This document shows positions 13,620-30,000 of a stretch of DNA of 64,000 nt, in pieces. Numbering within the stretch: position 1 is the stretch's first letter; each line of letters opens with the position of its first letter. A program made the translations under genes and the position numbers. Source of the stretch: Acestrorhynchus altus (Eukaryota > Chordata > Actinopteri > Characiformes > Acestrorhynchidae); NCBI GenBank assembly GCA_034509495.1, contig CM067513.1, forward strand, positions 20,694,051 to 20,758,050, read 5' to 3'. The notes under the pieces were generated by a model. The model was not told the origin of the DNA and searched no databases. It worked only from the letters and a program-made list of their open reading frames with translations.

Positions 13620-14640
13620 TCTCCCCCCTTGGTTCTCTCCATCATCATGAATTATTCACCTCCCCCCTACCCTCAAAATCTCCAGGACCTGCTTTCCTCA
13701 GATCCGCCGAATCATGGGCAACTGCCCTGGAGGGTCCAGCTGAGCACGCATGGTGCCCCGGCTCTTGCTGAATAAACTCATTATGCTGGACAAGTCTAAT
13801 TATTTTCAAGCACTAACAAAAGAATGCTCGACCCGAGCCAGTTTTGATGAACTTGAGGCATTTAAAACCCTTCAGTGACATAAATGATGATGTTATCTTT
13901 TCGGATGGATGAATGTCACTGAAGTACCTCCTCAAAATAAATTCCCCTTAAACCCTGAGGGCTGCTCACTCAGCTAGCAATCAAGCATCCAGGTCTGCTT
14001 TAGCTGATCTAGCACATAATCAGAGCACAGAATGGTTAGAGCTGGGGGGTGGACTGGCCCCCTAACCTACAACCCCCCAAGCCTCTGCAAAGCATGCAGG
14101 CAGTCCCTGATCGGGCAGTGCAATTGGAACCAGCTGCGGCTATTTACCCTGGGCAGCACAGCAGCTGCATCGCCATGGTTACAGGTCCACGCTTGGGCCC
14201 ACTGGGCGGGGCCAGGTATCAGAGGTCACCAGGAATGAGGCCATGGATGGGGAAACTGGGAAATCATTCACATACCCAGCAGAACCAAATGAAATGGAAA
14301 AAAGACCCTTCAGGCCTCCGACAGTTACTTACAGTGATCCCTGAATTCAGTGTTTTCAGTTCCTCTAATCCATTATCCGAGTTTGTGAACAGGCTGCAGA
14401 CTGAGCAATTGTGAGAGTGAAAGTCCTGCTGAAATTTACAGCCCAGTAGACTTCTCATGACGCATCCATTTTTTCCTAATTTTGGAATGCAGGAAGTGGC
14501 TTTTTTAACTGCAGAGCCTGTTTGGCAAGAGCAGAGTGGCTGACATGAAACAAAAACTAAAATGAAGTGAACATAGAAAGACAAGTACCGGGCCTTTGGC
14601 ATGACATACAACCCGATGCGTTTGGAAATCAGCCGTCCAC
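13620..14640. promoter_or_regulatory. candidate conserved non-coding element cluster
   Basis: This is about 1 kb of non-repetitive, more GC-balanced DNA inside an AT-rich intergenic region. It resembles none of the repeat families in the window. Frames at 14032-14238 and 14049-14414 have no domain and no splice-site support. Vertebrate DNA around ARHGAP5 and its neighbours is rich in conserved non-coding elements, so a regulatory role is plausible. This is inference, not shown here. Confidence 0.3.
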
Positions 14641-15504
14641 ATCAAACATTTAGGAGAATATATTTTAAGCATGCTAACTGCTCAAGCTAACACTTTGAAA
14701 AACCAGGGCTCCAATGGGGGATGTCACCCGGTCTCAATCAATAATACATACTTCTCTACTATATAATACATGCAAATGCCGTTTCAGTTGAGATGTGACG
14801 ACATTCTGTAGATTGAATTCTTTTATACAGAGACAGACTAAATGGTATCTTAGTTTGTAACATGAATAATGTATGTATATATAATACATTATCAATCTAA
14901 TGTAAAAACTTTCGCATTTTTGTAATATAATGTTTAAATGTTCTTTACATATGTTACAAAACAGCTTGAAAAGTTTTGTTGTTGTTTTATTGTTTGTTTG
15001 TTTGTTTTTTGAGAGCAAAGGACATTCTACACCATATGGTGTGTATGCAATTTTCTTGTATTTTCTTGTATGTTCAATTATAAAATTTGTTTATAATAAA
15101 AAAGTTTCACTATAAAGGAAGACAAAGCTTTGAAAAACTAACACATCACATTCAAAATGAAATCAAAAATACAAGCATTGCAGGTCAGAGAATCACAGGT
15201 TTGAATTCATGCTGCTTGCCAAGAGTGAGCAAAAACTGACCATTATCTCTGATATAACACCCACTGCAATGCTAGTTGGCACAGGTATCTGTTAGCCATT
15301 GTATTGGAGCTGGGGACCCAGCGTTTCCTTTGAGCATGTTGGCTGCTAATTTCAAAGATTTTTAAATATATATACCAGCAAATTGTTGAAGAAATCAAGC
15401 AAAAAAGCAAAAAAGATCATCCTAAACACACTTCAAAATCCACTTTGGAATTACTATATAGGCCTTCTTAAATAGGCAGATAATGACAAATCTATATGAC
15501 CTTA

Positions 15505-17083
<1,579 letters not shown>

Positions 17084-17683
17084 GTTGAAATATAAATATG
17101 TGTATCCCAGTCTGTTCTTTATTGTTGTGGTCAACTCAGGCCTTGGTGTTTGCCATGCTCCATCAGAAATCAATTCATGAAGGTCTTGGTAAAACTCCTC
17201 CAGTTCTACTCCAGTTCTGAGGTCATTTTAATGTGCTTTCCATACTCTGAGTAGTTTGAGATCTGTAAGTCAACATATTTACTCATCTTCGTCTTTACTT
17301 GCAGAGTAATGGAGGCCATACCACCTCATATAAATATTCAGGTCCAAACAGATATGTCAGCCTATGAAAGCCCACAATCCCACACATTCCTCAATTTCCC
17401 TCAGGATTGACTGACTGACCAACTGACTATCTATCTCTGAAAAGAAGGTAATGGATGTCAATCCTTAGTTTGTTCTATCTCTTCTATTTTCTTCTGGAGA
17501 AAATGCTGGAGCATTCATTTATAAAGAAGTGTTCAATGCCTCTGCAAACTATATCACCAAACATTATGACATGGTAATGGTCACACAATGGTCAAGAACC
17601 TCTTGCCTGATGCCTAAGACTAACTTTCATAAGAGTTTAAAGAAGGATGCAGGATTATGCATATACACAAAACATACCAGGGA

Positions 17684-18626
17684 GGTGCAGTGCATCCAGA
17701 AAGTATTCACAGTGTTTCTCTTTTTGTACAATTTGTTATGTTACAGCCTTATTCCAATATGGATAAAATGTGAAATTCTACATACAAAACCTCACAATGA
17801 CAAAGTAAAAAAAGTTTGTTTGAATTTTCTGTAAATTTATTACAAATAAAAACAAAAATGTACATAAGCATTTGCCATGACACTCAAAATTGAGCTGAGG
17901 TGTATCTTGTTTCCACTGATCACCCTTCAGGTGTTCCTAGAGCTGGAATGGAGAACCACCAGGCCGCTTCATAGGGTACTGAGACACAGATCTGGGTACA
18001 GAAACATTTCTGAAATGAAGGTGCACACAGTGGCCTACATCATCCATTAATGAAAGCAACTTGGAACCATCTAATTTAGAACTGGCCGTCTGGCCAAATG
18101 AGTGACTGTGGTAGAAGGGCCTTAGTCAGGGAGGTGACCTAGAATCCAGTGGTCATTCTGAAAGAGCTCAAACATTGCTTGGTGGAGAGAGGAGAACCTT
18201 CCAGAAGGACAACCATTTCTGCAACACCAATTAAGCCTGTATGGTAGAGTGGCCAGATGGAAGCCAGAGCGCTGACTTGGACCTGATTGAACATGTCTGG
18301 AGATATCTACAACATGGCTATGCACTGACACTCCATTCAAATAATGGAGATTGAAAGGTTCTGCAAAGAAGAATGGGAGAAACTTCCCAAAACAGGTATG
18401 CCAAGCTTAATCAAGTTTAAATTATACTTTAAAAAGATATGAGGCTGTAGTTGTTACCAAAAATGCTTCATATTTTATTAAGTTTTTTTATAGATTTGCA
18501 AATATTTCAAATTTATTTATATTTATATTTCACTTTTGAGGGGGAAAATTAATTTAATTTTGAAATAAGGCTGTAACATAAAATGTGCAAAAAGTGAAAC
18601 ACTGAATACTTTCAGGAATTACTGTA
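17684..18626 (+). mobile_element. Tc1/mariner element relic, family A, internally deleted
   Basis: Both ends are recognisable. The left has gcatccagaaagtattcac with ttatgttacagcc. The right has aaataaggctgtaacat and actttcaggaat. Decayed transposase text lies between, including a remnant near 18100-18240. The central catalytic part is missing. The copy at about 27435-28375 belongs to the same family. Stops and deletions make it non-autonomous. Confidence 0.8.
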
Positions 18627-18629
18627 CAC

Positions 18630-20005
18630 GGTCGTAGTGAAGCAAAACCATCCCCAAAGAAAACCACAATTTTACTATGAACCTCAGAAGACCAGTATAG
18701 GTTCACTGGTCATTTTAGACAGTAAAAATGACTTTGTGTTGTAGTCATGGCAAACCCTAGTTCCCATCTCTGCCAGTGTGAAGAAATTTGAGGATGGAGG
18801 TCAAAATGCAGTAAGGATGGTTATCCAGGAACAGAATGAAATATGTGAAATGATAAGCAAAACAGCTTTGTTGACCTAATGAATCACAGGTCAACTGGAG
18901 GGAGTACAGCTGCTGCAGCGGAGTCGAGGGAGGGAGAAAACTATGCAGGAAGTGGCCCAGTTCAGTGCACAGAAAGCTCATGTTCCTCTTTAAGGCCTTA
19001 TGTTGGTCTGTGCTCATTGTCTCAACTAACACAAAGGGTATCGCAAAGACATTAATTCGGATGGCACTCTAGAAAAGAAAAGCTACTTCCAGCTGCTCTG
19101 GATTTTCTGTAAATCTATACTTTCATTAACAGTGCTGTCTAGTGGTTATAAGGGGTAACAACATCTCTCTACAAAACATTCATCTTTGAGGGCAGTAAGG
19201 AAATAAGAGCACATAAAGAAGAAATCCGGTTGCATAGCAAGTTTAATTGTGCTTTGTTTCTGAAGAGCACATACAAAACCTTGAAACCTTGATTATTTAT
19301 AAACAAAGAAGTGCAGTGATGTCTACCGAGAGAAGAATGAATGAAAAAAAAAAACAGAAACAAAACACACATGAACTCAATACTGTAAATATTGTTAAAA
19401 CAATGACAATACAAATAAAAAAAAAACTATCAACTACTGACGTTCAAGAATTCTAAATGACTATGACCTTCATAGGTAATATCAACCATCTCAAAGATAT
19501 GCTTTCAAAATAAACAGTTACTACCGCCTTCATCATTTCCCACATCAAACCTGTCTGACAGTCTGGGACTCTAGAAAGAAAAGTGTCTATGGTGCATCTT
19601 TCAGCTGGAACCTTTTAGATCCCATCTGCTTTCTGGTGCACTCAGTTTAGCTTACAGGCTTTGTCTGAAATTTTACACTTTTCCTCCAGTGTGCTGAGCC
19701 CCACTGTAAACTGGACTGGCAGACAGCTGCAGTGGAACTGGCTCAAGTTTCAGAAAACTGGTTTTCCCCTAGATTTTACAGATGAATACTATTGGAATAT
19801 ACACTAATATAATGTATATTAGTAACATATCTTATATAAGAGTTCAAATTTGTGAATTATGAACAAAATGTTTTTTTTTGGATGCATTTATATATATATA
19901 TATATATATATTAGCTTCTAAGCCTCTATATATTTATGAATATACACATTCATGGAAATACTTCAGTCAAATAGTCAACAGTTTGGCAGCACGTAGCAGC
20001 AGTGC
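18630..20005. other. intergenic DNA without recognised genes
   Basis: I saw no exon or domain on either strand. A short (TA)n run lies at about 19891-19911. Confidence 0.5.
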
Positions 20006-20009
20006 AATG

Positions 20010-20780
20010 CATAAAATCATGCTGATATGGTTCAACAGCTTCAGGTACAATTCATATCAATCTTCAGAATGAAGGGAAAATGTGATCTCTGATAATGAGT
20101 ATGGCATGATTGTTGGTGTTTTATACAACTGCTGATCTCCTGGGATTTTCAGCACAATAGTCTCTAGAGTTAAGAGTGGTGCAATGACGAAGACACAGTG
20201 AACTGCAGTTCTGTTGATGAGAGAGATCAGTGGAGAATGGCCAAACTGATTCAAGCTCATACAAGACGCTATGATAACTCAGATAACCACTCGATATAAT
20301 TGTGGTGAGCAGAAAAGCATCTCAGAATGCACATGTTGAACCTTGAAGCAGGTGGGCTATAACAGTATAAGACCACACCATTGTTCCATTTTCTCAGCCT
20401 AGAACAGCCTAGAATATCCCAACTTCCAATGGCTACTTCCAGCATGATAATGTACCATGTCACAAACTAAACATTGTCTCAAACTGGTTTCATGAACAAG
20501 ACAATGAGTTCAGTGTTCTTCAGTGGCCTTCCCAGTCACTGGACCTAATCTAGTAGAGCTGCTTTGAGATGTGGTAGATTGGGAGATTTACAACATGAAA
20601 GTGCATGGAATTGTGTGATGTAATCATATCAGCATTGACCACAGTCTCAAAGGAATGTTATGGAATCTATGCCATGTATTATTGAATCAATGCCATGAAT
20701 AATTGTGGTGGTTTGGAGAGCAAAGGAGGCTCAATCTAATGTTAATATTCCTCATAGAGTGCATGGTGAGTGTATATGAC
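20010..20780 (+). mobile_element. Tc1-like transposase relic, family B, internally deleted
   Basis: The 5' half includes text coding the helix-turn-helix region (gagaatggccaaactg, aaagcatctcagaatgca). It then jumps near 20400-20430 to the late catalytic part, tggctacttccagcatgata and aatgagttcagtgttctt, corresponding to the QDN and SPDLNP regions of Tc1 transposases. The region carrying the first catalytic Asp is deleted and several stops interrupt the frame. Confidence 0.75.
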
Positions 20781-21013
20781 ATACAGATACTCAAACAATT
20801 CCAAATGACTAACCAAAATAAGACATACAGTTGTTAACTAAAATATGCTGACAATCAAAAAACTGTACAGGATTTCTGTCGGGAAATCCAGTCTTTTTTT
20901 CAATGACGTAAAATTCTCACATTTGAAGTTTGAGACAAGGTAGCATGTCCCAAATGATGTAGCAATTTTTTTTGCTTAACAGTGACAACCTAATCAATAC
21001 CAAGGCCATTCCA

Positions 21014-24000
21014 TCACCTGGACTCCTCTGCAAGCCGACGCACCACTGCTGAAGCTACTGTTCTGTATCCTTCAGCCTGATTGAGCAAAAAAAGAACATT
21101 ATCAGAAATGCACACAGAGTGGAAAGTCTGAAGATAAAATTAACTTTTTTCAATTGAGGACCGAAAGAGACCCAGCCCACTGACCTCAGGACTATTAGGA
21201 GAGGACACAACCACAGGCTGACCTCTATCTGACATCTCTCTGATGTTGAGATGAAGTGGGATGTCCCCTGTAAATCAAACAGGGAAACTACATAACCTTG
21301 AACTACACAACTCTCAAAAGACAAACTAATATTCTCATCATATACACACATTCTATGTCTGTTGGTGGAACCCATTTTAAATGGATACATTCAATTACTT
21401 TAGGTTGAACCCATTGATGGCACAGGTGTGCAAATGCACACACAGCTTGTCTAGATCCTGTAGAGAAGCACTGGCAATATAATAGGACTCTCCGGAGAAG
21501 ATATACATGAGCCTATTACCACCAAGCCTAATAGGTAGGCAAGAGGGATATAACTGACCCAGCATTGAGCTATGGAGCAGTAGAACAGTGTTCTCTAGAA
21601 TGAGATCTTATGTATTTATATTATATATATTAAAGGAAGGAAGACAAAAAAAGAAATTTGAAAAATACAATGTTTAATGATAAAAATAAGCTTCAATAAG
21701 AATTGAAATATGCAATTTCTATATGTGACAAAGGACTACATCCATAAAACCTTAAGAGCAAATAGCCTTGAAGTAGCAAATTATGAAAAGCATCACTGCT
21801 GCAGCTGCAAAAAACCTGATTTTCTTGAGAAGGATTTCAGAACTCATTAATACAGAACTGAATTACATTTGATATCATGCTGATAGTGTTTTTTCAAATT
21901 TGTATTTATTTGTCAATTGCTTGTATTGCTGAATTTTATCTTATTATTATGTCTACTTTTCTGTATCTGTGTGTCTTACCAAGCACCTCTACTCCCAAAG
22001 CTTGTGCCAACTCTCTAGCTCCATCTGATCCAAAGATGTGTGTTTGGTGGTTGCACTGGGGACACTGGAAAACACTCATATTTTGAACCAAGCCCAGAAC
22101 CTACAAGGAAAGAAATATTCTCTCTAAATTTTTGAGTTTGAGTGTAACATTAAAACATTCAATCTTTCTGTCAAACCTTCAGAAATATACTTAATGTTAA
22201 TACAGGGCCAGTATAGCTTCATTTTGGTAGATGTTGCTGCTTAAAGTAGAAACTTTAGTTTAATTTATTATGGTGAGGATTTACATAAATGCACTGTATG
22301 TTACCTGATCACAGATCAGCATGAAATAACAAATTCTACCCAGGGGGCTACAACTACAAGACATTCTTTTGGTAATGCTCGACAGACACTTTCTGATCAG
22401 AAACATATGGAATTCACATATGGTTCTTCCTTCCATGGAAGAAGTGTCCCCCACATAAATTTTTCACAGATGCTTTTAAAGTGCCTCACCGGTACATTAA
22501 CTTTCCGAAACATCTCAGCACCTCTGCGTGCGTCTAGCAAAGCGATGTCCTGTGGAGTGGATACAATCACAGCTCCTGAAATGTAGAAGAAGGGGGTACT
22601 GCCATTAGAAAATATAACTAGCATGAAGGGGCAGAACCTGGTCCATAACAGGTGGCAAACTGACATTCATATGAATGCCCTGACCCAGGATTTCCCAACA
22701 GTATGCCTCCCAGAACACCACACTGTCTCAATCAGCTTGTCTTCTTTCCACAGTGCATCTTGGTACCTCAAGTTGCCTCAGGTAAACTGTACACATGTAC
22801 CCAGCATTTAAAGAAAATAGTATCCAACAAGCCAGGTGACCTTCGGGATCACTGCTCAAAGGTCCAGTTCTATTGCTTATGTTTCTTTAGAATGAGCATC
22901 CAATGGTAGACAAGGGGTTAGCATAGGGACTGGTGCAAACCGCATTACAAATGTCTGTGGCTTGTGCCATAATAGCTAGGTCTGGGCAATATGGACATTT
23001 CTTCTTTGCCCCCTTCATAGTGTGTATGTGAGATCTTGAATGGAGGCAGAGGAGAGCAGAATAGAGGAGCAGCTGAGAGCAAGGGGAAGAGCAGAGCGAA
23101 GGAGCAGAAGAAAGGTTTCTGATCGAAACTGATTGTTCCTTAAAGCTATATCACCTTAGCTCATATTATTCTCTGTTCATATCCCAAAATTGATAATCGT
23201 TATGAATATTGATATTTCGCTCAGCCCTAATAATAGCCTGTTGATTTGGACCACCCAATATGGCCTTCATTATTTTCATGCATTGATGAGCCTTTGGTAA
23301 ACAACAACCTCCCTCCAGTTAGTGGTTTGCCCTCCTTGTACCACTGTCACTCCACAAGCCTCTTTGCTTGTTTGGATATATCTGCTCATTTCTGCACCAT
23401 TTATAAGAACTGACTGTTCACTTTAAAATATATGCCAGACCTTGACATGCACCAAAGTTAAAAGATAATCAAGATTATTTGCTTATTATCAGTAATAATC
23501 AATGGTATATATTATAGGTCTGGCAAAGAACCACTATGGATATAATGGTCTGCAAATAAGTTCACAAAATGTCTTGACCTGAACATAGTTCAGTGCCTCA
23601 CTTCCTAAAAATGAAAATATAGCAACAATATTACATCAGTAAATTACTCTAGTATATAAAATGATGTTTTATGTAAAGATGATTGTTCACCACTCATTGC
23701 TAAATGCAAAAGGCTTACACATAACAGACACTGTCAATTATGTACCTGCTATTGGGATGTTCTGTGTAATGGAAAGTTGAACATCCCCGGTTCCTGGTGG
23801 CATGTCAACTACTAAGTAATCCAAAAGCCCCCAGTCTACCTAAACACATAAAAAAACAGGAAGGTCCACAACAGGAATGGTTGCACTGCACCATCAGCAT
23901 TGCTGCAGTTTTGAGAAAATAGAAAATTCAAGCACAAAAGTCAATTTATTCATTTTTCGTACCTGCCTTAGAAGCTTCTCAATGGCAGACATCACCATCA

Positions 24001-27000
24001 GTCCCCTCCAGACAATGGGTGCAGTATCTTCAACCAGAAAGCCCATTGACATACTAAAGATAACAAAAAAGACAGAAAGTCCCAATTAAAATATTAACAC
24101 CTTAATTTCCTACAGAGTTCAGTTCTGCACCCTCATAATTACACGATTAATGAATGAATAGTATCTATAGAATATAAAGTCATAAGATTAATAGAAAGGT
24201 TCAAAAGTAATATGTTACATGTAATATACTCACCAAGGGATTCCAAAATTTGTTAGGGGTCTCATCAAATTGTCTAAAAATGAAGAAAGACAAAAATGTT
24301 AATTTGCCAAAAGGATACCAGCTGTGCGGAACTGAGGAATAGTGCAATCATTTGCATAAGGCTATTCCTCTTGAGCTGGTGTGAAGCACAGACATGGTGC
24401 TGTAGGGGTCTCTGCATTCTAATCACTTTGAAGCTCAGTTTGTTGCCTAGCTGTATGGGCAGATGTAAGCTTGGGCTCAGAATATATAGAAACTGTGTGG
24501 GTTGAAAACTTTGAAAGCTTTGAAAGCTTTGTCTGTCCATTTACTGAACAATCTAAATGGCAATTATGATAAGAGGGCTGTACACCAGAATGTTTGCTAC
24601 TGCTTTAGCCACTCCTTTTTTTATTGATATTGGCATATTGTTTGTGAAGCTGAAGCACTGATGCACTTTATTTACTCCATGAAGTGCATTTCCTGACATA
24701 AGCTCACTGCTATGTTGTGCATATCACAGTGGGGTTTAGCCTTGTAATTAACTTATTACAATTTCAGGAGTGGCTTGCTAATGTAAGTTTTATATGTTTT
24801 AACCCTGTGTAAAAAGGGTTCTGTAAAAACCTGTAAAAAATCAGGTGGTCAACTGCTCTCTCTTTACACGGGGCAGGCTTTGCTGTTATATATAGTATGA
24901 TATTACAATATATACAGACATTTATTGTTGCACAGAAAAAAATATGTAAAAAGTCAACTTTACTCCCTTTAAAAAGGGAAAAAAAACTATGAAGGTCAAA
25001 GTAAAAACATGAAAAATAGATTTGACATGGCTGATTGATGCAAAAATAGTACAATATACAGCACTAACATGACAATCTGGTTTCTAGACTCACTGTACAT
25101 TTTATCAGCTCCATTTACCACACAAGAGCACTTTGTAGTCCTATAATTACAGACTGTAGTCCATCTGTTTCTCTGTATACTTTGTTAACCTCCTTTCACC
25201 CTGTTCTTCAATGGTCAGGAGAATTGTGCACCAACCAGAGATATCCAGTCAACAGTGTCCTGTGACCACTGCTGAAGAACTAGAGGATGACAGCTGTGTT
25301 TGATCCACATCAGCACAACAGTCAATAACACACCACCACTGTCTGTGTCACTGCAGTGCTAAGAATGACCAAGCATCCACCAAATACCAGTGGTGGACTG
25401 AAGAGGACTAATTAAGTATGCAACGAAGGACTATAGGCCTTGACAAAAGTGCTTCTATATGGTAAATACAGCTGATAAAAATGGCAAATAAATTGGCCAT
25501 AATTTTATGGCTGATTGTTGTAAAAGTAAATGTGAACATAAACCCACTGTGTTTTAATACAGGGAATTTGTCCTCTGCATTTAAACCATTCACCCAGTGA
25601 AACACACACATAAACACAAGTGAGTTCAAACACTATGGGACAATGAGAAAACATACAGTAAGGAGTACGTATACAGTATGCACTAGACACGAGTCTATAA
25701 CACTATGAAATTGATTAAAGATTATATTACTATGCACTACAGGCAAAAAACATATGAATGTTTCATATGACCTACTGTCTGTTAATTCTGGGTTTCCTTT
25801 CAGGTTCATCAGCTTTGGAATAGAGGGGCCATAAACATCAGCATCTAAGAGACCTACTCGCTTAGTCTGTGAAAGAGTAAAGAGAGAACACACTATAGCT
25901 TATAAAGTGTGCTGCAATAATTTTATATTAAGGACAATAATAAGGTAACTTCATTACCTGATCATTAGCTGTTAGTCCAAGAGCAAGATTGACTGTAAAG
26001 AAAAGTGTAAAACCAAATTGGGTATTTCCATGCCATATTATCCCATCAAAGCAGATAACCAGAAAAGAAAAATTCAGCCATAAAATCATGGAATGAAGTG
26101 GAGATTCTAGTGCTCTCAACATTAAAACATTGATATACATGATTAATCTCAAGCCTTGAACATGTTCATTTTTTTTAAACACAATCATTTTACCAAATTG
26201 GACCTCAATATATTCCCGTAATTCATTATATTTACAGAACTTAGTAATGTATTGGTTGTTTTATTTAGATGTATAAACAAAGCATTGCTACTGTTGAGTT
26301 CATAGGGTAGATTACATTTTATTTATGCTGAATTATGGCTTAAATATCAATCTTTCACTCCTGCACACTCTCTCTCCCTCATGCACACACAGAGACCACT
26401 GCACAGGTACACAGACAGCTGTGTTCTGTTCTAAGTACATTTCAGCATCACCAGGATATGTAATGTCATGTAAAGTAAAACAAACCATACATGTCCAACT
26501 ACAACTGGTACAATCCAAGAGGACAATCTGCACTGTTCTCATTTTCTGACATTTCTACTAGAGGTAGAATATATCTGACAAATAATGGCATTATGATGAC
26601 ATTATAAGTGCATTATTAATATCATGACATGTTGAATCATCTTGGAGAAATCTAAAGAAAATCCCTGTATTTTTATATATTGCACCAATCAACCATAACA
26701 TTGTGAGCACCTCTTTGTTTCTGCTCTCACTCTCCATTTTATCAGCTCCACTGACCATACAGGAGCACATTGAAGTTCTATAATTACAGACTTTAGTCCA
26801 TTTATTTCTCTATATACATTGTTATCCTCCTTTCACCCTGCTCTTCAATGGTCATGAATCCATAGGACCACCACAGAGCATTATTTGGGTGGTCAGATAT
26901 TCTCACCACTACAGTGGCACTAACATGTTGGTGGTGTGTTTGTGTGTGTTGCGCGGTATAAGTGCTGTGTCCACTCACTGTTCACTCTAATAGACACTCC

Positions 27001-30000
27001 TACCTAGTTAGTGTTTGTCATCCTCTAGTCACAGGATGTTGCCCACAGGACACTGTTGGCTGTATATTTCTGGTTGGTGGACTGTTCTCAGTCCAGCAGT
27101 TACACTAATGGGTTTGAACACTCCAGCAGCTCTGCTGTGTCAGGTCCACGCATAACATGCGACACACATTAACACACCCCACTGTGTCAGTGTCACTGCA
27201 GTGCTGAGAATGACACACCATCCATATAATACTGCTCTGTGGTGGTCCAGCAGGAGCCATTGAAAAACAGGATGAAAGGAAGCTCACAAAGTATGCACAG
27301 AAACAGATGAACTACAGTCTGTAAGATCTACAAAGTGCTCATGTATAGTAATAAATGGACAGTGAATTAGAAACAAGGAGGTGGTCATAACGTTATGGTT
27401 GAACAACAAAATTCAAAATATCCCAGGATGTCAACGTGAGAAAAGTTTGAAACCTTTGCAAATTTGTTAAAAATAAAAACAAAAATGTACAAAAATATAC
27501 GTAAGTATTCAGTCTTTACTATAACACTCAAAATTGGGCTCAGGTGCATCTTGTTTCACTGATTATCTTTATCTGGAAAGGTATACACCTGTTTATATAA
27601 GGTCCCATAGTAGACAGTGCATGGCAGAGCACAAACCAAGCCATGATGCCTAAGGAAATGTCTGTAGACCTCAGAGACAGGACAATATCAAGAAACAGAC
27701 TTAAGGAAGGGTATGGAAACATTTTTGCTGCAACAAAGGTCCCAATGAGCACAGTGGCTTTCAACTGCCTCAAATGGAATAAGTTTGGAACCACCAGTAC
27801 TCTTCATAGAGCTACCCAGCCAAACTGATTTTGGAAGGAAGAACTCAGTATTCACTATGACAGAGCTCCAACGTTGCTCTGTGGAAAGAGTAGAACATTC
27901 CAGAAGGACAACCATTTCTGCAGCAATACACCACTCCTCAATAAAAGGACCACATATCTGGAGGAAACCAGGCACTGCTCATCACCTAGCCAATACCATT
28001 CCAACAGTGAAGCATGGCAGTGGCAGCATCATGCTGTGTGGATGTTTTTCTGCAGCAGGAACAGGGAGACTAGTCAGGGTTGAGGGAAAGATGACTGCAG
28101 CAATATACAGAGACATCCTTAATGATAACCTGCTCTAGAGGGCTCTGTACCTCAGACTGGAATGAAGGTTTATCTTCAAACAGGACAATAACCCTAAGCA
28201 TACAGCCAAGAGAACAAAGGAGTGGCTTCAGTACAAATCTGTAAATGTCCTTGATAAGCCCAGCCAGAGCTGTGTGAGCACCAACGCTCCTCATCTAATC
28301 TGATAGAGCCTAAGAGGTTCTGCAAAGAAGAATTGGAGAAACTTCCAAAAACCATCATACTCAGAAGGACCTGAGGCTGGGGATGGGGATGTGAGTGTCC
28401 CTTCTCCTCAGTTCATTCCTTCAACTGGCCCCTTCAGCCTCTCAGCAGCCCATAACCATTGTGGCCCACCAGGACTTTTCCCAGTTTTCCCGATGGTCAG
28501 TCCATCCCTGAATATATGTAGTGCTGCAATAAGACTAGTCTAAATGTCCATATCAACCTGTAGATCTGATGTTATAGCTTGTACACATATTTTTGGGATT
28601 TGACAAGTAAAACTAAAACAGCTTGTCAAACAAATCTCTTTCTTTGAGTTTGGTATAAATAGCACCTTTAAGCAATGCCTTATAGATTTGTGAAAAAGGA
28701 TGTAGATCCCAAATGACTGAACAAAACACTAAAACATTTGAAGTGTAGAAATATACAAGGATTTAATTCAGATCGAAACTAAAAACATATCTTACAATTA
28801 ATTTAATTATTAATATTAATTATCATTAATTAATTAATAAAATGAAGAAAAATTAAGGTCACCTGCAGTTGTAGATTTCCCAACCCCTCCTTTTCCAGAT
28901 GCAACAACAATGACCTCTTTAACACCTGCTATGGGTTTCTGTTTGGGTAAGCCTCGTGCCATGTGTGCCCTCTGTCTTTCCTGCAAAGATTTCTCACCAG
29001 CTCCTGAAGTCTAACATAGAAAAAGTTACGGGTTAAAGTTTATGTATAAAATGGTGGCAAGTTTTATTTTATTATTATTAAATGAAAATTCCAAAATAAA
29101 TTTTTTTTAATACTATTTATACATTTTATTGCCGACTCCAAAATGGCTTGTGTCCATAGTTTTGCATGATATGCTCTATGAAAGAAAATATTATTCATTA
29201 TGTCTTCTGAAATCAAGGATCTTTAGAGAGTTAAATAAGGCTTAACTCTCTACTGTCCAGAAAGGTTTTCTATAAGAGTTTGTGGTCAGGATGATGAATG
29301 ATCACCACCTGACCTCATCCTCAACTCATCCCAAAAGCACTGCAGGGGCACCATCATTCCAGAGAACACAATTCCACTGCTCCACGGTTCAATGCTGAGA
29401 GGCTTTATATTCCTCTAGCCAAAGTCTGGCATTAGACATGGTACTAATAGGTTTATGTTTATCTGCTCCGGAAGGACTTATTCTATTGGCAATACATTTC
29501 TACAGAGATTAGACTGTTTGTGTGTAGTCACACATCTGTGTCAGCAATGAGTGCCAAGTAGCTGAATACATTCATTAGTAGTGTCCACAAACATTTTGAC
29601 ATAGAATGCATAATGTATCCAAAGTATCTAACATCAAGCAAAGGGAGAGCAAACATAAAGAACTTCAGACATGCCTTGGCTCTCTATTATCTATGCCAGT
29701 CCAAATATCAGCCATTTTGGGGTCTTGCTCAATTTCTCTGTCTCCTTTTGCCAGTCAATTGGAAGAAAGTCTAATGAATTGAATTAAATGGAAACAGAGA
29801 GAACTAGGAATTACTCCCAAGAGGCTGAAATCTGGAACTTTTTGGGTGGTCCAATGATGGTCCTATGCTTCCATGTTGGGTAAAATAGGGTATATTTGAA
29901 CATCCCATTTAAAGTTGAGGTCCTAAACCAACTGTAGTGCTCTTTCTTTAATTCACCAACTTCAGTCCAGGTAAGGAGCCAGTTTCATGACTGTATGTAG

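Noticed and set aside
14032..14611. Overlapping frames of 68, 121 and 115 codons on both strands
   Set aside because: No domain, no splice support and open on both strands. Treated as non-coding unique DNA.
27785..28138. A 117-codon frame as a host gene
   Set aside because: It is a decayed Tc1 transposase fragment (PTVKHGSGSIM and similar) with a deletion and downstream stops.
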